A stretch of DNA of 64,000 bases from assembly GCA_037447605.1 (NCBI GenBank), contig CM074805.1, positions 3,977,548-4,041,547 of the forward strand, written 5' to 3'. The notes beneath the pieces were generated by a model, which was not told the origin of the DNA, did not search any database, and saw only the letters and a list, made by a program, of their open reading frames with translations. Shown here piece after piece: positions 24,906-41,705 of the stretch. A program made the translations under genes and the position numbers. How positions within the stretch are numbered: position 1 is the stretch's first letter; each line of letters starts with the position of its first letter. The stretch comes from Zygnema circumcarinatum (Eukaryota > Streptophyta > Zygnematophyceae > Zygnematales > Zygnemataceae).

Positions 24906-27747
24906 ATGACGGAGGAGAAAGTTGCAATCGGCTCTGTGATAGCGCGGGCCTCAACTATTCTGCTCAGTTTGAACGATGCGATCGAGCGGGCTTTGAAGAA
25001 TGAGCTCTCGAATAAGAGTTCCCTTCGGAGGAGGTGCAAGCCGCATCTTCCCGTGTAGATCTCGTGATGTTGTCCAGGTCCTGTCGTGAGTCGGAGGAAT
25101 GCACAAGCACAAGCAGGGAATGGATTTGAGGTAGCATTGGTAGGATTAGTTGTCGATTAGTCGTCTGGGGTACCGTGGAGATTGAGGTGGATGATCTTCT
25201 GAAGTTACTGGCTAAATGTGTTGGACTTAAACGACGCTTTTTTCAACCTTTTGCATGGAAGGTGTTGCTACTTGATTGGCTTGTGTAATCTAATCTTTTC
25301 TGCTCGACATGTTACGTGGGTGGATCAGGCAGTCTTTAGTTCATGAAGGGAGCGTTCTCCAAGGGATATATTCTGGCGGTGTTTCAATAGATCTTATGTG
25401 AAATTTGCGTTAAGTAACGTCCTTTTTTTTAGTGTCGTTAAACTTTCTTTAAATCATCGTACACAACTGACACATTCTTCGCATTGATTGCAGCCACGGT
25501 GCGCCTCTTGAACAGACGAGCATTATGGCTTCCCCGAGGTAAGCAAATGACAGCACTCTTTGTTCATCGTTGGCGGTTGCATACAACTGTTTGATATCAA
25601 AATTTGTTTTAGTACGAAATGTATCCTAAGCCTTTTCATCCTTAAAACGCTCGCTCCTCACTGTCGAACTTCAACTCAGAGAATTTTATACGAAGCATTT
25701 TGACGACCCCACTTACTTCGCTGTGTTGAGGGGCACTCTCTGATGCGTGTCTCAAGGGAGCTTCTGATAAGAAAGTTAATTCATAATCCTCCGAATCGCA
25801 GTTAGTTCTGGTCTGCGGTCCATAATCTCATTTGACCTTGCCTAATCTAAAATATAAGGGAGGCATCCTCAAGAAGCATGTGCCACTGCTTATTTGAAAC
25901 TGGAACTAGGCATGTGCGAGCATTTTTCCAGTTTTCCGTTTTTTAATAGGTTTGGCTGGAAAGTTGGGCAGTCTGCTCATCTCTTATGTAGGATATCACT
26001 CTAATGCGACTTCGTTGCTCTTTCGGAGAATGCAGTGAGCCTAGGTCTGAGTACAGATTCGTGCCGACTGGAGAGGGGTATCCTCCTGCAGCACGGCCTG
26101 CGTATGCGGAGGGAGGGGTGTCAGGAAGGGTTCTGGAGGACTACTCCTTCTCATCAGGAATGGGTGCCAGAGACATGCCAAGGGGAGAAAGCAAGGGCGA
26201 GGCGCTAATGCTGAGGAAAATCAGGGATGCGCTTCTTGAACTGGAAGAGCAGCTTTACAGAGTGCAGGTGAGCCGAGTGTGGCAACTGATGGGTATTGTC
26301 TATACACAAAGGATGCGCGGTGACTTGAGTCAAGCTGTAAAACGCAACCTGTGTTCATCTGTGGAGCAGGAGCTAGCAGAGCATCAGCGGGAGGAGAGGG
26401 CAGCTGCCAGCCATGAGGTGGATTGCAAGCGTGAGGAGCTTCTGCAGTTGCTTCAACAGCACAAAGGTCAAGAATGGCAGGTAAACGGTGCAACCAAATT
26501 ACAACTTTAAAACTATAAACCTAGATGCTCCGACGGTTTGATGTGGTTTTTGTAAAAGGCATAACATTGGATGAATGTTTGGTCTGTGGAAGAAGGTATT
26601 TGGGAGAAACTTAGAGTCGTAACGCAGACACACTTAGCTAGAAGAACGCACATTGCTTTCTACGAACATTTGTTCTCCGGTGTCTGTGCCTTTCTTGCAG
26701 GTGGTCCTTGAAGTGTTGAAGTTTGCAGGTGGGGACGATAGCCAAGAATTTGGTGCGTCAGATTTGATGCCTATTGGCAGCAGCTCAGTTTTTTTTGAGA
26801 GAAGCATGCTGCAATCGTGGAGTGGCGAAGCCACCGAGAGTGACGCTGGATTAGGGTCAGTAGAGAATCCGCATGACGACCTCTCCTCCCGTCCTGCCAG
26901 AGCAGATGGAAGCCGAGTTTCCCCTCGGAAGCCTGCAGATAGTGGGGGGCAATCGCTGAGACTTTCCTTCCAAGGAGCAGATACACGTTCCTTTGAAGAC
27001 TGGGATGACGTCGAGAGTGTAGGACGACAGAGTGATTGCCGGAGCAGAGATGTGAACTCCGGGTCACAGCTGGTGGTTCGAGAAAGGGGGCACGAAATGG
27101 GTAGTCACGACGAGGCATCCGGGCAGAGTGAGGTTGAAGAACTCTCTGCGGGAACTGGGCATAGCGGGAATGAAATGCAAGAAGATATCGTGGACGAAGG
27201 TGACTTGGAAGGTGAAACGGATTTAGGTGCTGTGGTGATGAGCCTACCAGGGAAGGCTCTAGGGCTGCTGGGAGATGCTGCTGGGCATGTGGCCTCATTC
27301 TCTGTGAAAGTGGCTGTGGTGACTCTGGGCGTGGCGGCCGTTTTCTCTGTTGGAGATAAGCTCATGCGTGCTGAAAAAGTGAGAATAAGGAGTGTAGGGC
27401 CGGAATCTCGAATGTTTGCTCCTTTCTCGCAGAGCGGTTCCACCCCTAAAGCAATCTTGAGCCCTGGGAGAAGAGTTCCGGTTCATACCACTCCTTCCAA
27501 GACTCCCGAGAAGAGACCTGCACCTGTGGGCAATGTTGTGGCGAACAAGTCAAGCCCACCGCCTATCCATAGCCATAATCATAGCCATAGCCATAGCCAT
27601 AGCCATAGTCTCCCCTCAGAAGAGGCAGGCTCTCGCGTGTTCCGAGAAGGCGAATTCCCGCAGTGTACCATTCGCGAGCGTATCGAGCGGAAGGTTCAGC
27701 AGCAGAGTGGAACAAGAAGAAAGGCGGTCTATCTTGCACGTGGCTGA
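24906..27747 (+). CDS. PDV2: PDV2-like plastid division protein
   Basis: Five exons (24906-25033, 25494-25538, 26036-26267, 26370-26480, 26701-27747) with closing phases encode 520 residues. PDV2 sits in the outer plastid envelope, recruits the dynamin ARC5/DRP5B from the cytosol, and contacts ARC6 in the intermembrane space through its C-terminus. The N-terminus EEKVAIGSVIARASTILLSL matches the family. A coiled coil (about 115-172) contains LMLRKIRDALLELEEQLYRV and ends HKGQEWQVVLEVLKFAGG, as in PDV2. A single membrane span lies near 374-392 (VKVAVVTLGVAAVFSVG). The short C-terminal tail has CTIRERIE and ends in Gly, the residue known to matter for ARC6 binding in Arabidopsis. The protein is much longer than the roughly 300-residue angiosperm form, because of an acidic linker before the span and a His-Ser repeat after it. 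Confidence 0.87.
27565..27611 (+). repeat. In-frame CATAGC repeat coding His-Ser
   Basis: The hexamer CATAGC, with one CATAAT variant, is repeated inside the last PDV2 exon and encodes alternating His and Ser (HSHNHSHSHSHSHS). It would lie in the intermembrane-space tail if the topology is as in PDV2. Such a tract is length-variable and could bind metal, which is untested. Confidence 0.85.
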
Positions 27748-29515
27748 TGTCAAGTTCTAGTAATGCTTAACGGTCTCTTACAGACCGTGCTGGGCCTTTT
27801 GTAGGAGGAGCGTATGGTGACTGAACGATATGCAGATGTAGGGGGAGGGAGGTGATGTGGTTGGCACTGTTGGCTTTATGTAGTTTGTGCATAGCGATAA
27901 CTGCGAGGTTTGGTCTGTCTGTATTTAGGGTTGGTAGCCAGTGGTCAGTCACGAGCTGTTTGGGAGGCTGGTAGGCATCGTCATGAAAAGCGGTGGGGCC
28001 TTCTGTCGCTAAATGTTAGATCTGTTGCTCAAGTCTGTAATGTTATATGTTAGGCCCGTGATGTTATGCCAGGTCGTTCGTGTTATGTTAGGTGCATTTC
28101 AGGAGAGCATTCGCCATCATTAGGGCACCAACTGTCTTCCTTTGCTTCAGTCTCGATCTCTGAAATACTTTTGCAGTGAGAACAGTAAAAAACATATGCA
28201 AGAAGATTATGGTGTCTTCGGCAGTGTGGAATCCGCCGGAACGCCGCTTTGAACATGTTGTGGCTTTGCACAGAGCTGTGAAACAAAAATCTTCCAACAT
28301 TTCTTGGGGGCTTCTGGCAATCATGGCGTATTGATTGGAGGCGTTCTCTTTTTTTTTTTTTTTTTTTTTTAGCTCAACGTCATCCCGTTGACAAGTGGGC
28401 AAAAACGAACAGAGATTTCAGAGGAAAAAGATAGGAATGTAAGACATGCTCGGTTCTTGAGGGGCAAGAGAACGTGATCATGTCAAGCTTGGAACCTAAC
28501 TAGAATTCAAAAGCTGAACGCCAACTGACCTAAGTAAAAAACTGGCCGACTGGTACTCTCTCTGTTATTTTCAGTGTGACAACACGAGCTCACATGTGAC
28601 GCCTGTGCGTGACTGCTGAATTGACTAGGTTCGCATATGTCCTTGGCGAAGAGAGTACTGCTCCTTCAAGAAATAGACCAACTAGATACAACTCCAAATG
28701 AGGAGAGTTGGGCCAACCTACAGTGGTTAATCGCATTAACATCTAAAGCCGCTCTTAGCTTCTTTCTTTTGTGCTTAGGTCCTTTGCGACCAGTCCCTCG
28801 TGGTTCCCCTTGCTGCTTTTGTTCATGTATGTTTTGATGGCCTCGCCATCGTGAGTTCAACGCCATTTTCCTGTCTAAAGCGACTACGGTGTGTGATGGA
28901 CGACAATGGTCGTACTTGACCACATAAGGGGTGTTGGACTTAATATCGTTCTTAAGTTTGAACCAGAACAAGTACTCCGCTGACATCGTGGTTTTGCTGC
29001 GGCGGAGTACTTCCGAAAACTTCTTGTTCGTAAGATCTCGTTAAGTCTGACACCCCCTAATAGTTAGCAACGGAGAATGGCCTCAATGGTCAGGCTCCCA
29101 GAATCCCCAGAGTAGCCGCCGATCAATTGGGTCACACCCTTGAAGTGGGCTACCATACAACTTGTAGATCACGTCGTCTCAGGTCGAGGTTTTGGCTCTA
29201 CGGAGAGCCTCCGCCCCCTTCCAGCACCCACAAGATAACGGCATACACCACCCTCTCTCCACCCCAACTGTCACTTCAGAGGACAGAGGCAACAAGGAAC
29301 AAGGACAAGGAAACTCTTTGGAACGTTGCTTCTATTACATCATGAAAACACTGAACAGAAGATTGCTACTTTTCAACGAGCGACTCTCTACCGTTGACGG
29401 AGAGGTCTTCGCCGTTTGCTTTTGCACATATTGCACAGCTTTGCCATATTTCGACCTGTATCGTGGTGCTTTTCTGGCAGAATAATACCTATACACCTGC
29501 ACTCACATACGGTAC
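27748..29515. other. Intergenic between PDV2 and PSRP1 3' ends
   Basis: Both genes end toward this interval. It contains a 20-nt T run at about 28351-28370 and a second copy of a dispersed repeat at 28745-28865. I see no domain-bearing open frame. Confidence 0.45.
28745..28865 (+). repeat. Dispersed repeat, copy 2
   Basis: This matches 10955-11100 in the same orientation. GGTCCTTTGCGACCAGTCCC is followed by TCGTGGTTCCCC, then ATCGTGAGTTCAACGCCA after a similar spacer. No termini or target-site duplication were recognised. Confidence 0.5.
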
Positions 29516-32500
29516 TCAGTTCGATTTTCCGTTGGGGCTTTCCCATGACTCGTCATTTCGGGGGACAATGATGCCATAGCCTCCGTGTGTTCTCTTGTAA
29601 AGGATGTTGATTTCTCCTGCAAATGAGACATGTGCAGGCGGCCGGACAAGTCAATGAGCCATGAACCAACCACGGTACCATTACTTGTAAAATGACAATG
29701 AACATTTCCCTTAGCAAAGTAAAAAATGTAAAAGAAGTTCACGTACCTAACACCTAAAGTACTGACTTCAGCAGTAATCCCCTCAAAACTACCCGATACA
29801 ATTGGACCTCTACAGTTCTGAGAAACAGCCTTACCGGAAGTCTCATTTCTGAAGGCGTAGAACTGATGCCCAAGATTGACGAGTTGCTCCACAGCCTCCT
29901 CAGCGCGCATCGGCTTCATTTCAAAGTACTTTGTTCTCACCACCTGCCGTCAAAGATCTCCAGTTTTTAGGATGTGCTCGATCCTCTCCCTCTCCCTCTC
30001 CCTCTCCCTCTCCCTCCATTCCCGATCCGCAAAACGATAAATCTCATGTGCAATTGACTCTCAAAGGCAGAACATGGACGTAAACTTGGCCCATTCACGT
30101 GAGACATCATTTGGAAGCTCCACTACTTGACTGCATTATGCAGAACTCACAGTCGTTTCCAAACTAGCAATAAAGGAATATTTGAGGATTGACATTATTT
30201 CAAACTATGTCCAATCTTCCACCAAGAAACTACCACTATTCTGCTCTACGGAGGTCAAGTTAAGACCCCTGAAAATTGTTAAACCCCTCGAAAACTGCAT
30301 CCAAGACGTCCAACTCACCTCCGCTGGAATGTCATCCTCAGGCTCTCTATTCAAGATCGGAGTGATAGGGTCAGGCTCGCTCCCTATAAGCTCTCCCAAC
30401 TTGGGCTTTCCGCGCATCTGCCAAGATCGCCCGTGACCGCCGTCCTTCTCCTTGATCTTCCGCAACTTGCGAGAAACAATGTCGGAGACCTCGTCAATTG
30501 CAGCGTACATTGTCTCATCCTCTTCTTCAGCTCGCAACACTCCATGCTTCTTGGTGAAGATGGTCACCTGTTACCCGAGTCCCCCGCACCACACAAGGAC
30601 AGAAACCGTAATCGTTTGAAAAGTTCAAAAGATAAGAAAGACAAGGGAGGAGTTGAAGGGGGGGCAGATTTCATTATGGAGGAGTTTTCTTACCCAGAAA
30701 GGACTTACAATATTTTAAAAGTACAACGAGGGCATTCACATTTTCATGACGTGGAGAGCCTACCAGTTTAGGACATGCAATATTAAGAAGTCTTAAATAG
30801 TGACATATTAACACGAAAGCACAAATACAATGTTCACCATTACAAATTGGACGCCGAAAAAAAAGAAATTCCCAGTCAAAGAAACAAACAGAGGGAGGAC
30901 CCAAGCAACAGCTCTTAGCTACCACTTTTTGTTAAGACAGTTCCAAAAGGCGACAGGAGCCATTATGAGCAATAGAAATTCTCCCAATCACCAGGACCGT
31001 GAGTCTTCTTTTCAATTCCCACTTTGCTAATCGTTTGAACTCTGCATAATGTTATGAATTTGCAAAAACCACCTCGCCAATCTCCTCGCAGCTAGCTAAT
31101 TCAAAAAAAAAAGCGGAAAAAATAATCCAAAGCGCACAGTGCGTTTTGGGAGAACTTGAGGAGAGACTACAGGCTAGAAGCGTAAGAAAGAAACAGGAGC
31201 ATATCCTCACCTCACATCGTTGCAATTTCGGGCCCTTCCCTAAGTCCCCTCCTCGAACAGAGAGGCGCACATCGACCTCCCTAACCAGCGCCCCGTGGTT
31301 CTGCACCGCATGACCGACCTTCTCCTCCACATATGACCTTATGGAGTCCGTAACCTGCAAAAAACAATAATGCTTCCCATCAGATGGATAAAGACTTCCA
31401 AACAAGGCAGTAATTACCCTCCCTTTCGAGAACTTTAATCAGCAGACAAATGGATGACTTTACGCTCCTATATTACTATGAAAAACATGAAAAAAATAAC
31501 TATGTATCAAGGTTTATTGAATTATCAGGTTAAATAGTTGTAGCATAGAGCATAAAATTCAGCCAAAACTAAGCTCTGTATAATGTAATGGACGACATAC
31601 GACCTTAAGAAGCGACACATGATTCTGTTATATCAAATCTCCCCGTGGGAAAGTACTCCTAGAACTTGATTCAAGTTCTATCAGCTATACTTCCACAGAA
31701 ATCGCCGTCAAGATTTTGTCATATCGCAACAAAGCAATCACAACAGCCTGAAATTATCCCAAATTACTGACTCCCTGACTCAGCCTCAACTTGTACCAAT
31801 CAATTCAGTGGGGAACAATCTCAGCCAATCACTCCATACATGGCAAAGCAAGAAAAGACGTTCGAACTGTGCAGGCTGATAATAAAGTGAGCGGCCATGA
31901 GCATACACAGTAAACGAATTCGCTATATCTCACTCAAACAAGCCATCAAATTTTTTCGCTTGCGATATAAACCTGCAAATTCGATGCCGCAACTGGCAGA
32001 TGAAAAGACTCTACAAGGTTAAGAAACGCGAAACTTGGCAAAGACAGAAAAAATACAAAAAAATAAATAAATAAATAAATAAATAAAGGCCAAATTCTCT
32101 GTATACAAACCAATTCCAAGAGCAGAATGAGCTGCATTTTGACCTTACCCCTCCATAGGTCACTCAGTTTTCTCAGAAAATCAAGTCCACATTGTTCTCC
32201 CTCCTCAGCATTCACATTGTCTCGCCTCACCTCCATGTGCTTCCCCTGAATTATCAGTCGAACTGCAGCAAGTGTGCCGCCCCACGCCATAGAAGTCACT
32301 GTCCCTCTCCTCTGTTCAGCAGCGCCATTGCGCGCATCTCCAACATACAAACCGATAGCAACATTGCTTCGATCAGACGGCGCACTTGCAATTCGCAGCT
32401 TTCCGAAGACAGAACAATAGGCGCCTCTCGTGAAGGCGCTTCCAAGACTGATACCCTCCTTGCGAGAATGGTTCTGCGTGCACGCAGAAGCTGCAGAGCT

Positions 32501-32563
32501 CAACTGGCTCCGCAGAGAAGTCTGCAAAGCCCGGGGAGTATGCAGCAGTCGAGCACTCGCCAT
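29516..32563 (-). CDS. PSRP1: Plastid ribosome hibernation factor (PSRP1, long-form HPF)
   Basis: Five exons (32563-32231, 31354-31211, 30567-30319, 29943-29835, 29616-29516) with closing phases encode 311 residues. Residues 1 to about 90 look like a chloroplast transit peptide, rich in Ser, Ala and Arg with few acids. The N-terminal S30AE/YfiA domain includes [12 protein letters not shown] and [19 protein letters not shown]. The C-terminal domain (243-305) has [31 protein letters not shown] and [14 protein letters not shown], the hallmarks of long-form hibernation promoting factor. Such proteins dock on the small ribosomal subunit at the decoding centre and pair 70S particles into silent dimers. 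In plants they act in the plastid. It is divergently oriented with CCB2, with 1.2 kb between start codons. An AAAT repeat (32061-32088) and a CTCTCC repeat (29983-30018) lie in introns. Confidence 0.95.
29983..30018. repeat. CTCTCC hexamer repeat in a PSRP1 intron
   Basis: About six perfect CTCTCC units form a polypyrimidine tract on the plus strand, hence polypurine on the transcript strand. It lies in the intron between the third and fourth coding exons. Confidence 0.9.
32061..32088. repeat. AAAT tetramer repeat in a PSRP1 intron
   Basis: Seven AAAT units lie in the first PSRP1 intron (32230-31355). They are ordinary microsatellite sequence. Confidence 0.9.
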
Positions 32564-33450
32564 TGCTGCTCCGAATCTCCTGCAGCCTCGGGCGCTACCC
32601 GTCCTCCTTAAGCACTTCCTACGGCCCGCTCCCGCCCTGCAGCACGAGAGAGGCTTTGTCTGGGCTCAACTGCCAACTTCTGAGAGCGCTGGGACGGAGG
32701 GAGGGAGGCACGGAGGGACGAGGGAGGGAGGCCAGCACGGAGGGGAGAAAAAGTGACTCAACATTGCAATTTCTTTCTTTTGAATGGAAACGGTCAGGGC
32801 GAGAGCGGAAAGGTAAAAACGTTTTGTAGAAAATATCGACAACGGACGGCTCAGACTATCCCATGTCAAGATCGGATGGACATTATTGAAATGAAAAGTT
32901 TTGACAAACATTGTTTTTTCGCTGACCGAGAATATTGAAATGAAAAGTTTTGGCCAGATTATTTTTGCCTGGACAGTCGGATGGGCTGACGTGGCGGCGA
33001 CGCGAAGATTCACGCTGGATTCAAGCTGGCCACGCTGGCGTCGCAGATCCGGTCGTCGTAATCGTCGCAGAGGTGGTCGTTGCACGCGTCGCAGCCAAAG
33101 GGAGGCCAGGGAGGGGCGGGTGAGTCGCCGCCGTGGCGGCGACACGTGGGCGCGTCCCGCGGGACAGCTCGTGTTCGTACGGAAGACGGTTGGAAGGCGC
33201 GGGCTTGGGGGCGGCGCTACATGTGGGAAAGACTGTTCTGTTCGGCGTTCGGCCAGTCAGAGGGCTGGCGTTTCTGAGCACGTGACGAGGGTAACTGACG
33301 TGGCACGCCATGAGTGCTGACAGGTGCCACGTGGAACTGATAAAGATCTCGCGTCGTGTGTGAATGTCGAATATTTTCCGTCGTTGTCTTAATCGTGTGT
33401 TCACACAGAACCTCTTCTTTGGTTCGAGTTCTGGTCAGTCGGCGTTAGCA
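32564..33450. promoter_or_regulatory. Divergent promoter region of PSRP1 and CCB2, with three G-boxes
   Basis: CACGTG occurs at 33143-33148, 33279-33284 and 33328-33333, three copies in 190 bp. G-boxes are common in light- and stress-regulated plant promoters, which fits the two plastid genes on either side. The direct repeat GAAATGAAAAGTTTTG occurs near 32889 and 32937. No TATA box was confidently identified. Confidence 0.5.
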
Positions 33451-33646
33451 TTTAGGGTCAAGGTAAGGCTGAGATTAAAGTTAGTGTTAAAGTTAAGGTT
33501 AGGGTTAGGGTTAAGGTTAAGGTTACCAAGGTAGGGGTCAGGGTTCAGGTTAGGCTTAGGGTGAAGGTTAGGGTTAGGGTTAGGGTGAGGGTTCGGGTTA
33601 GGGTTAGGGTTAGGGCTAGGGTGAGGGTTAGGTTTAGGGTTAGGGC
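33451..33646 (+). repeat. Degenerate interstitial TTAGGG telomere-like array
   Basis: About 195 bp is composed of GGTTAGGGTTAGGG-type hexamers mixed with GTTAAG, GTGAGG and GTTCGG variants. The unit is the six-base TTAGGG rather than the seven-base TTTAGGG typical of most plants. It ends 121 bp before the CCB2 start codon. Confidence 0.9.
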
Positions 33647-33767
33647 TTTTTCAATGGAGGGTTGGCCTTATGGAGCTTATTCATGTGAATAAGTACACAC
33701 CTGAGAGGGCAGGGCTTTGACTGATTTCTGGAAGGAAGCCCATCGTAGAAGCAATTGAGGTGAGGAC

Positions 33768-36179
33768 ATGCTGCGGGGCGCTTCTCTTATCGCCATTGTT
33801 GACTTTGGAGCAGCAAGAACCAAGCTTTATTCTGCACATGGCTGCAGATTGCAGCGATCTGGAGAGCTCCTCCGTCTAGGGTTGGTTCCAAAGAATGCAC
33901 GCAGCGTTTGTTGCTCTCGGCGATGCTGGAGCCGTTTCCCAGGCGCAAGTGGAGCATTTTTGGGAACCAGGACATCGCTATGGCGAAGGAGGAAGCTTCC
34001 TGGCCATTCCGCTATGCAAACTGGAGTTGCAGGGTTGGAAGTTCGGGCAAGATCAGTGGGTGATGACAAAGACCAGTCGTCAGCGCGTGCAGAAACTGAG
34101 TTTGCTGTTTTTCGTTTCACACTTGGTATGTTTGCTTCAACTTACAGAAACTGTAGTTCTTTTTCAGCTGTCAGTGATTTAGAACATGCTGCCGAAAGAT
34201 AAAGATGGGGGAGAGGAGGAAACGGGAAGTTTTATTTGGGCAGGATGCGCGAGTAGCCAGGAAGGAGTGAATGTGACTATGAGCATGTTAAATGGCAATG
34301 TGCACGATGAGTAAGTGTTCATGAGCGAAAAACGTTAATAGATTAGAGCTAGAAAACTAAATGGCAAGTACAGACCCTCATACTCTATGTACAAGTATGG
34401 TTAGTTTCCCTGTTTGTTGTGCAATGACCTTAACAGCTTGTGTTGTGCAACTCTTTTTTTGTCGGCTTCTGTTATTAGGCACTTGTAACTGGATGGGATT
34501 TTATGGTAGAGCTGTTGGTAAAGATTGAGACGGTTGGCTTTCTCTTTTCAGGCATTCCGGGATTCGATGATGCGAACTTACCACGTGTGATCGGCATTGT
34601 TGTTGGAATTCTTCTTCTCCTTAACCACTTTTTTTCTCCTGGCGCTACCACGGATGCGCAATGGGTAGGTTTGCTTACCCACAGAGTATCTGTACGAAAC
34701 GTTTTTGTTACAAGAAGAACAGACTTTAGTGCTCCCTGTGTTTTCTGATTTAGGAGAAATTCCTTTGTTACGCTCAAGGAGGTCAGGTTGAAGCTTCAAG
34801 TCTCTGAGATGATTATGCAGCCTTATTCGTGATGCTTGAGATTCGAATTGTTATTTCTAGCTTAAGTATTGATCTCGAGGTTGCCTCTCCTTTGATTGTT
34901 GTAGGGCAGCGCTCAGAGGCGATTGGCTTTCTTTTGGCGGCTGTGGCTATAGCAGTTCCTGAACTTGGAAGGCGGATGAAGGTGAGCCGATCAGCACTCA
35001 GTGGCTCACTTCCTGGACAACTTGAGGGAGAAAAAAAGAAAAAAAAATGAAGGATGAAGCATATCCTGTAACGGTACAATTCAAAGAAAATGCAAACCTA
35101 TTCACGGTTTCCTACTAATCTATTCTTGAAACATGGCCTTCTATGCCTTTGATACGGTTCATTGGCTTCATCCCGTCCGGACTTGCTTTCAAACGTGAAT
35201 TGTAAGGTGCAATCAAGTATTGCCTCCTCATTCTACGCAGTCCATTGCTTGATCTCTAGTTTCCCTGTTTTGGAGGCTAGGAAGCTCGGGGAATGCGAGA
35301 AAAAGTTATTCCACCGGAAGGACCACAAGTCTTCGCTTTGGATGAAAACCTTGGGGAAGAGTCGCAGCAGGAGATAGCTTGGTGCTCCTACGTGCTTCTC
35401 CGAAACACACCTTCAACTGCTGTGGTATTTTTCTTTGGAACACCTCATTCTAGTCTTTGTGGTGAAGAAGAATAGTCTTCTGCTACCTTGAATTCTCCAA
35501 GTTTCTGTATTTGTGACCTTCTGCTACCTGAACAAGCTTCAGCCACTATGCGAGTTCGCTGCAGTTTCTGTGGAGGAACGGCACCATTCTTTGTGCTCGA
35601 GGTTCTATGGCTGGTTTTTCGTCGGCTACCACTCAGCCCGTTGAGAAGATGGCCCTTCTAAGAGAGTGTGGGGAGGCGATGGAGCGCAGTTTGAATGCGT
35701 CTGAAGACCTGCAGCGAGCTGTTGCAGGGGAGACTGGAGCATTATACATCTCGTCAAGTGCAAGTGAGTTATGCAATTCGATATTGTGCCTTTAACGTAT
35801 CAGGAGGATGGCTTTAGTAAATGCTGCTGTTTGTAAAGAACCCTTCAGAGCCCCGCCGAGAGGAGGGAAAACACTTGAGGCGAGTGTTTTTGTTCAGGCA
35901 GAAGAATGACTTGAGATGCCTTGCTTGCTTGCTTGCTTCTGCCCAGGTAGTAGCCAGCAGTGGGACATCCTGCCGGCCGGCTCTGTGTCAGCCCTCGTCC
36001 AGCCCCTTGGAGGCAGGCCCAGCGATGGACCACCACCAGCAGCTACTCGGTGGGGAGGGGGAGCCCTGCTGCTTGTCTCAACGCAGCCGCGAGCCTTTAG
36101 CAAGAAGGACCGCCTGTGGGCTGCTGCTCTGGCCCGCAAGTTGGAAGCGACCCTGCCCGAGCGCTCGCTCGTTCAATGA
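33768..36179 (+). CDS. CCB2: CCB2, cytochrome b6f cofactor assembly factor
   Basis: Six exons (33768-34125, 34552-34664, 34910-34981, 35281-35424, 35565-35763, 35947-36179) with closing phases encode 372 residues. CCB2 works with CCB4 and other CCB proteins in the thylakoid membrane to attach heme c-i covalently to cytochrome b6. Residues 1 to about 110 are a basic Ser/Ala-rich plastid transit region. The family core follows: FRFTLGIPGFDDANLPR across the first intron, then two membrane spans (IGIVVGILLLLNHFF and SEAIGFLLAAVAIAVPELG), then EEIAWCSYVLLRNT-like sequence, NGTILCARG, DILPAGSVSALVQPLGG and a SKKDRLWAAALARKLE end. This order matches Arabidopsis CCB2 from memory. CCB4 is the less likely alternative. 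GSA follows 0.65 kb downstream on the same strand. Confidence 0.9.
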
Positions 36180-36833
36180 GATAGGCCTAAGTGCGAAATT
36201 GTAGCTAATTGCAGCCCTTCGTCGCAGTGAAAAACAGCCCTTAGGACTTTATTTTGGAGCGATTTTCCCAAGCATAAGCTCCATTACATTGCCGCGTGAA
36301 ATAAGAAACCATGCCTTTTCCTTCAGAGGTGTACTCCCAAGTCATCTTCCTTCAAAGCTTGCTTCAAAATTTTTACTCCCATCACATCCAAACTTGCCGA
36401 GGGTTGATCGTCCCCGCGGTTGTCTCCCGGTCGGAACAACGCTGTTCCATGCCGGGACGGAGCGCCAAATCCACATGGAACACCTCTGCCGTATCTGATG
36501 ACGTGGCATCACCATGCTCCCTTTTGGCCAATGGTGTGCGCCCGCAAGATCCGCCGGCGGCTTTTGACCAATCACATCACTCCGTTCGCCGTGTGGATAG
36601 ATACCTAGTTCCCCTGTCCTGCCACCGTGGCCGCTTAGCGTATTGGAGAACGGGACTGCCCCATAGAGTCAAATATCTCCGTACAGTTCCAATCCTTGGA
36701 ATATCCAGCTCCTTCAAACCTTGCTAGCACTACTTGCTCTTTGAAGGGGAGGAGAGAGGAGTGAGGGAAGCCGCTGTCAAGCTTTCTGAGCCGCCATTGT
36801 TCCTGCAGGCAGGTACTTGCTGAAAAAGGTAAA
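36180..36833 (+). promoter_or_regulatory. CCB2 3' flank and GSA promoter region
   Basis: This 654-bp interval must hold the CCB2 3' UTR and the GSA promoter. I see no clear TATA box, repeat or additional exon. The sequence before the GSA start codon (AAGGTAAAATGG) is a plausible plant initiation context. Confidence 0.35.
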
Positions 36834-41705
<4,872 letters not shown>

